A stretch of DNA of 27,274 bases. Origin: JAVBNC01 sp031551765 (lineage in GTDB: Bacteria; Desulfobacterota; Desulfovibrionia; Desulfovibrionales; Desulfovibrionaceae). The stretch covers positions 1-27,274 of the forward strand of contig JAVBNC010000168.1 in the NCBI GenBank assembly GCA_031551765.1. Direction: 5' to 3'. The notes below the pieces were generated by a model. That model had not been told where the DNA came from. It saw only the letters and a list, made by a program, of their open reading frames with translations, and ran no database searches. A program made the translations under genes and the position numbers. Every line of letters begins with the position of its first letter. The first letter of the stretch is position 1. Positions 23,725 to 27,274 of the stretch are shown here, in pieces.

Positions 23725-24807
23725 ATGTCTTTTCCGGCGCATGACGCACGGAAGTCCGTGCTTTGTATCGACGTGGGCGGCAGGACGCAGGACGCGCTGC
23801 TGTTTAGCGTGGGAGACGATCCCCAAAATACGTACCGCACCGTGCTGCCCGCCCCGGGCCTGCTGTTGGCGCGGCGTATCGCCGCCTGCACGGAGAGCCG
23901 CCGCGACGTGTACCTGCACGGCCCCAACATGGGGCGGAGTTTTTTCAGCGCGGTGACCGCGCACGTACAAGCGGGGTGCCGGGCCGCTCTGCACCCGGCC
24001 ACGGCGGAGGCGTTGTTTGGCGACGTTGCGTCCGTTACCTCCCAGGGTATAGCGCTGGCCGAAACCTGCCCGGAAGGCCACGTGCCCCTGCTGACCGGCG
24101 ACGTGGACGCTTCGCTCTGGCGCCAGCTCTGCAGCATGGCCGGGGTGGGCAGCCCTTCCCTGATCGCGGTGGCGGCCAGGGACCACGGCCGCTACCCCGG
24201 CGGTGACGCCCGCGCGGGCCGCATGGCCCTGTGGCGGGAGTGGCTGCACAAATGGGATGCCGGGGGCGACGGCGGAGGCCGGGGGGCGGACCCCAAAGCG
24301 CTGGTATTTGACAGCGCGCCGCCGGAACTGACGCGCCTGGCCGCCATTCAGGCGCTAACGGGCGGCCCGGTGGCGGACAGCGCCACGGCGGCCCTGCTGG
24401 GCCTGCTGGCCATGCGGGACGTGGCGCAGCGCAGCCACAGGCACGGGGTGCTGCTGATAAACGCGGGCAACACCCACCTGACCGGTTTTCTGGTGTACAA
24501 GGAACGGGTGCTCGGCGTGTACGAGCAGCACAGCCAGGGCCCGGACGTGGACAGAATTATCAAGGAACTTGCCGACTTCCGCCTGGGCTGGCTGCCCACG
24601 GAAGAGGTGGAGCGTTCCGGCGGGCACGGCAGCGTGTTCCTGGACCTGCCCGCGGAAGCGGAAGGTTTCGGCCCGGCCTATATCACCGGCCCGAAGCGCC
24701 GCATTCTGGAAGGGCACGGCCGCATGACCACGCCCTTTGACGACGCGGCCCTCACCGGCTGTTTCGGTTTGCTGTACGGCACGGGCTTTTTGCCCGCCGC
24801 ATCCTGA
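23725..24807 (+). CDS. DUF1786 family protein
   Basis: A 360-aa protein with an ASKHA-like start, VLCIDVGGRTQDALLF (phosphate-1-like DVGxxTQD at about 16-23). A later LLINAGNTHLTGFLVYKERVLGVYEQHSQGPD may be the second phosphate-binding strand pair. I recognise this as DUF1786, found in archaea and sulfate reducers and sometimes labelled as related to pyruvate formate-lyase activation, without firm function. The start at 23725 has GGAGG 6 bases upstream; the longer frame from 23680 lacks one. It is followed by the phenylacetate-CoA ligase 68 bp downstream, probably in one transcript. Confidence 0.78.
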   Translation: MSFPAHDARKSVLCIDVGGRTQDALLFSVGDDPQNTYRTVLPAPGLLLARRIAACTESRRDVYLHGPNMGRSFFSAVTAHVQAGCRAALHPATAEALFGDVASVTSQGIALAETCPEGHVPLLTGDVDASLWRQLCSMAGVGSPSLIAVAARDHGRYPGGDARAGRMALWREWLHKWDAGGDGGGRGADPKALVFDSAPPELTRLAAIQALTGGPVADSATAALLGLLAMRDVAQRSHRHGVLLINAGNTHLTGFLVYKERVLGVYEQHSQGPDVDRIIKELADFRLGWLPTEEVERSGGHGSVFLDLPAEAEGFGPAYITGPKRRILEGHGRMTTPFDDAALTGCFGLLYGTGFLPAAS

Positions 24808-24875
24808 CGGGATTTTTCCCGTCCCGAACTCGCTTTTCACGGCCGTGCCCTTGGCGGCCATACGCGGAGTTGCGC

Positions 24876-26168
24876 ATGGAATGGTACGACATAGCGGAAA
24901 CCTGGAGCCGTGAGCAGATAGCCAAGGCCCAACTGGTCCGTTTGAAAAACACGGTGGAACAGGCGGCCAAATCGCCCTTTTACGGCAAGCGCTTCGCCTC
25001 CTTGGGCTTTTCGGCGGCGTCCGTAAGTTCGCTGGCCTCTGTCAGGGACATTCCCTTCACCACCAAGGCGGACCTGCGTTCCGCCTACCCCTACGGCCTG
25101 ATCAGCGTGCCCGGCTCCGAGCTGGTGCGCCTGCACGCTTCCAGCGGCACCACCGGCACCCCCACCGTGGTCTGCCACCCCCAGGAAGACCTGAACACCT
25201 GGGCGGACCTGATGGCCCGCTGCATGCACATGGCGGGCGTGCGCAAGAGCGATATTTTCCAGAACATCGCGGGCTACGGCCTGTTCACTGGGGGCCTGGG
25301 CATCCACGCCGGGGCGGAACGCCTGGGCTGCCTCACCATCCCGGCCGGGGCGGGCAACACCCGGCGTCAGGTCAAGCTTATCCGCGACCTGGGCGTAACC
25401 GCCCTGCACATCATCCCTTCCTACGCCCTGTATCTCGGCGCGTTCCTCAAGGAAGAAGGCATTGACCCGCGCGAGCTGACGCCCAGAATCGCCCTGATCG
25501 GCGCGGAACCGCACACGGAAGAAGCCCGTCAGCGCATTGAGTACCTGCTGGGCCTGAAAGCCTACAACTCCTATGGGCTCTCGGAAATGAACGGCCCGGG
25601 CGTGGCCTTTGAATGCCTGGCCCAAAGCGGCATGCACGTCTGGGAAGACGCCTATATCCTGGAAGTCATAAACCCCAAGACCCTGGAACCCGTGCCGGAC
25701 GGCGAAGTGGGCGAGCTGGTGCTGACCACCCTCACCCGGCGGGGCATGCCCATTTTACGCTACCGCACCTGCGATCTGACGCGCATTATGCCCGGCCCCT
25801 GCCCCTGCGGCCGCGAGCACCGGCGCATAGACCGCATTCTCGGCCGGGCGGACGACATGTTTATCGTCAAGGGCTGCAACATCTATCCGATGCAGATAGA
25901 GCAGGTGCTGCTCTCTTTCGCGGAAGTGGGCGAGAACTACGTCATTATTCTGGAGCGGGCGGACGATATAGACCAGCTCCGCGTGCAGGTGGAAATACGC
26001 GAAGAGTTTTTCGTGGAAGACATGCGCATTCTCACCGGCTTGCAAAAGCAGATCGCCCACCGTCTGCGCGACGAACTGCTGGTGACGCCCAAAGTGGATC
26101 TGGTGCAGGCCAACTCGTTGCCCAAAAGCGACGGCAAGGCCGTGCGCGTTGTGGACAAACGCGGGTAG
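24876..26168 (+). CDS. paaK: Phenylacetate-CoA ligase
   Basis: A 430-aa adenylate-forming enzyme that activates phenylacetate or another aryl acid to its CoA thioester with ATP. It has the P-loop-like SSGTTGTPTVV (89-99), the adenylate-binding YNSYGLSEMNGPG block, RYRTCDLTRI, and the hinge/C-terminal GRADDMFIVKGCNIYP, all standard PaaK motifs. The length matches. In anaerobic sulfate reducers, close PaaK homologues are common and often serve indolepyruvate-linked amino acid catabolism, so the true substrate may differ. The ATG at 24876 has GGAG 6 bases upstream and is preferred over the TTG at 24870. The long-hairpin element begins 15 bases after the stop. Confidence 0.93.
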   Translation: MEWYDIAETWSREQIAKAQLVRLKNTVEQAAKSPFYGKRFASLGFSAASVSSLASVRDIPFTTKADLRSAYPYGLISVPGSELVRLHASSGTTGTPTVVCHPQEDLNTWADLMARCMHMAGVRKSDIFQNIAGYGLFTGGLGIHAGAERLGCLTIPAGAGNTRRQVKLIRDLGVTALHIIPSYALYLGAFLKEEGIDPRELTPRIALIGAEPHTEEARQRIEYLLGLKAYNSYGLSEMNGPGVAFECLAQSGMHVWEDAYILEVINPKTLEPVPDGEVGELVLTTLTRRGMPILRYRTCDLTRIMPGPCPCGREHRRIDRILGRADDMFIVKGCNIYPMQIEQVLLSFAEVGENYVIILERADDIDQLRVQVEIREEFFVEDMRILTGLQKQIAHRLRDELLVTPKVDLVQANSLPKSDGKAVRVVDKRG

Positions 26169-26183
26169 GCACGCCATAATGCG

Positions 26184-26332
26184 TAGAAGTCATTTCATAA
26201 ATGTCTTTTTGCCCCCTGGCTGCGTCAGGCTCGCCCCGTGCGAAGCTCATGTATGTCGTGGTACACTTCGCTTCGCCCGGAGTTCACCTTCCTTGCCAGG
26301 GAACAAAAATCCTATTTATGAAATGACTTCCA
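26184..26332. repeat. MITE-like 149-bp long inverted repeat
   Basis: The 17-bp arm GAAGTCATTTCATAAAT (26186-26202) is perfectly complementary to 26314-26330. The pairing continues inward imperfectly: TTTTTGCCCCCTGGC near 26206-26220 matches the complement of GCCAGGGAACAAAAA near 26295-26309. The centre has a further GCGAAGC/GCTTCGC pair (about 26239-26276). The whole can fold into one long hairpin. It has no coding capacity of its own and no transposase. It is likely a non-autonomous mobile or REP-type element inserted between the ligase and DUF4390 genes. No clear target duplication is seen. Confidence 0.75.
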
Positions 26333-26349
26333 GTATGCCGGAACGTTCC

Positions 26350-26976
26350 ATGGCCCCGTGCCCGCTTCAAAGCGAAGCGGGCGCGCCGCGACGATCGCGC
26401 CCCAACCGCGCGGCCGCCTTTCTGGCGTGCCTCATGCTCTGCCTTCTCGCCCCCCTTGCCGCCCTGGCCTTGCCGCCGGAACATTTCGTCACCCGCAACC
26501 TGGGCATGGACATGCGCACCGGCACCATTACCGTGCGGGTGGGCGTTTCCGTGGACAACGAGCAGGGCCTCTACGACATGCTCAAAGACGGCGCGTCCGT
26601 CCAGCTTACCGCCACGGTCAAGCTGGAACGCCTGCGTACCCTGTGGTCCAATGTCCCGCTGGCGGAACAGGTTTACACCTCCATACTGCGCCACAACCCC
26701 CTGACCCGGGAATTCTTGCTGTACATGCCCGGGGAAGCCAAACCCGTGGCGGACCGCGATCTTTCCCGCCTGCTGGCCGCCACCTGGTACAAGCTCAGCT
26801 TCCCCGTGGGGCCGGTGGACCTCTTGCGTCAGGCCGAGCCGGGCAGCGGCTACCGCATCTCCCTCGACCTCTCCCTCCAGCATACCGAAGTGCCCCCCTG
26901 GCTCGCCAGGGCCTTTGTCTTCTGGTCCAAAAACGTGGTAGAGCCTGTTACGTTGACTATCCCGTTTTCTTTTTAG
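26350..26976 (+). CDS. DUF4390 domain exported protein
   Basis: A 208-aa protein. After a basic segment (RRSRPNR), a hydrophobic stretch AAAFLACLMLCLLAPLAALA ends in an A-x-A-like site before LPPEHF, so it is either secreted or anchored in the membrane. The mature part starts ITVRVGVSVDNEQGLYDMLKDG and ends in beta-rich sequence (PVTLTIPFSF), matching the DUF4390 layout known from delta-proteobacteria, where it is often near a two-component sensor kinase. Function is unknown. The start at 26350 has GGAA 6 bases upstream. ATGs at 26323 (inside the inverted repeat) and 26335 are possible, and the frame is open back to 26149 only because the repeat happens to lack stops. Confidence 0.78.
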   Translation: MAPCPLQSEAGAPRRSRPNRAAAFLACLMLCLLAPLAALALPPEHFVTRNLGMDMRTGTITVRVGVSVDNEQGLYDMLKDGASVQLTATVKLERLRTLWSNVPLAEQVYTSILRHNPLTREFLLYMPGEAKPVADRDLSRLLAATWYKLSFPVGPVDLLRQAEPGSGYRISLDLSLQHTEVPPWLARAFVFWSKNVVEPVTLTIPFSF

Positions 26977-27274
26977 AGAAAGGCAATTTTGTCGAAGCCA
27001 ATGAAGAGTCGAAGCAGGGCGCGGCCCTGCACCCGCCAAGGGCTAGCGCCCCGGGACCCCATCCAGGGTGACTAGAGAAATGGTGCGCGACTGCCGTTCT
27101 GTTCGCGCCACGGCGCTCACATGCTGTCGGGTGCTGGATTGAGAGAGAAAAGCGCTTACCGATAACTGTACGGTTGGCTTACATCAAAGAGAGACGCCCC
27201 CATACCCCTGTTGAAGTTCTTTGGAAGGGGATGGGGGGTCCGGGGGAAAGGGGAAACCTTTCTTCCAAGAAAGG
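26977..27274. other. Non-coding region with several hairpins
   Basis: No credible gene is seen in these 298 bases. They hold GCAGGGC-GCG-GCCCTGC (27014-27030), GGGC-TAGC-GCCC (27040-27051), an imperfect pairing of 27193-27209 with 27226-27240 (CCCCCATACCCC against GGGGATGGGGG), and the left part of a terminal palindrome CCTTTCTT-CC-AAGAAAGG (27257-27274) cut by the window end. The first hairpins are placed to end transcription of the DUF4390 gene. The last resembles the palindrome at 1-42. Confidence 0.6.
27257..27274. repeat. Terminal palindrome, truncated by window end
   Basis: CCTTTCTT and AAGAAAGG pair perfectly around a central CC. The preceding bases (GGGGGAAAGGGGAAA) would extend the arm if their complement follows outside the window. 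It has the same block design and central CC as the palindrome at the window start. Confidence 0.7.

Noticed and set aside
1..27274. CRISPR array, rRNA genes, insertion-sequence transposase or integrase
   Set aside because: I found no regularly spaced direct repeats, no rRNA-like sequence and no recombinase motifs. tRNA-Leu shows no adjacent integrase or duplicated 3' end.

Overview
The window looks like chromosomal DNA of a sulfate-reducing Desulfovibrio-type bacterium (Desulfovibrionaceae). This is inferred from a GC-rich backbone, a His-rich two-cluster ferredoxin-like protein, a phenylacetate-CoA ligase next to a DUF1786 protein, a DUF4390 protein, a type I secretion-like surface protein with helical EHYxxxGxxEG repeats, and GC-rich intergenic palindromes at both window ends. 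Species cannot be fixed from sequence alone.

Layout. (1) 1-907: a perfect palindrome, then a plus-strand iron-sulfur protein ending in a hairpin shared with the convergent fucose gene. (2) 908-20813, all minus strand: a tightly packed glycan-modification locus of about 20 kb. In transcription order it reads: VioA-type aminotransferase, ketoacyl-ACP synthase III, acyl carrier protein, short-chain dehydrogenase, GT2 glycosyltransferase, NeuD/PglD-type acyltransferase, a two-domain glycosyltransferase-like protein, radical SAM protein, a large double glycosyltransferase, a broken methyltransferase, an intact methyltransferase, a GNGPSL-domain/FkbM fusion, a NeuA-like cytidylyltransferase, another methyltransferase, a sulfotransferase-like/GT2 fusion, gmd and fcl. 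(3) 20814-21345: a divergent region with a 68-aa zinc-ribbon gene and a strong hairpin. (4) 21346-23325, minus: a 659-aa predicted type I secreted protein. (5) 23454-23616: tRNA-Leu(GAG) with promoter and terminator. (6) 23725-26976, plus: DUF1786 protein, phenylacetate-CoA ligase, a 149-bp long-hairpin element, and a DUF4390 exported protein. (7) 26977-27274: non-coding, several hairpins.

How the locus may work (inference). The aminotransferase would make a 4-amino-4,6-dideoxy sugar nucleotide. KASIII, ACP and the SDR would build a short 3-hydroxyacyl group, and the NeuD/PglD-type enzyme could attach it. Gmd and Fcl make GDP-L-fucose, and the NeuA-like enzyme would activate a nonulosonic acid. 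Glycosyltransferases and methyltransferases then assemble and decorate the glycan. No flippase, polymerase, ABC exporter or membrane-bound initiating transferase is visible, and none of these proteins has obvious membrane segments. This fits cytoplasmic protein (flagellin) glycosylation better than capsule or O-antigen export, and it recalls the VioA/FabH/ACP arrangement of Pseudomonas flagellar glycosylation islands. The locus is compositionally mosaic, with AT-rich blocks near 4440-5990 and 8270-9710, and it contains one decayed gene.
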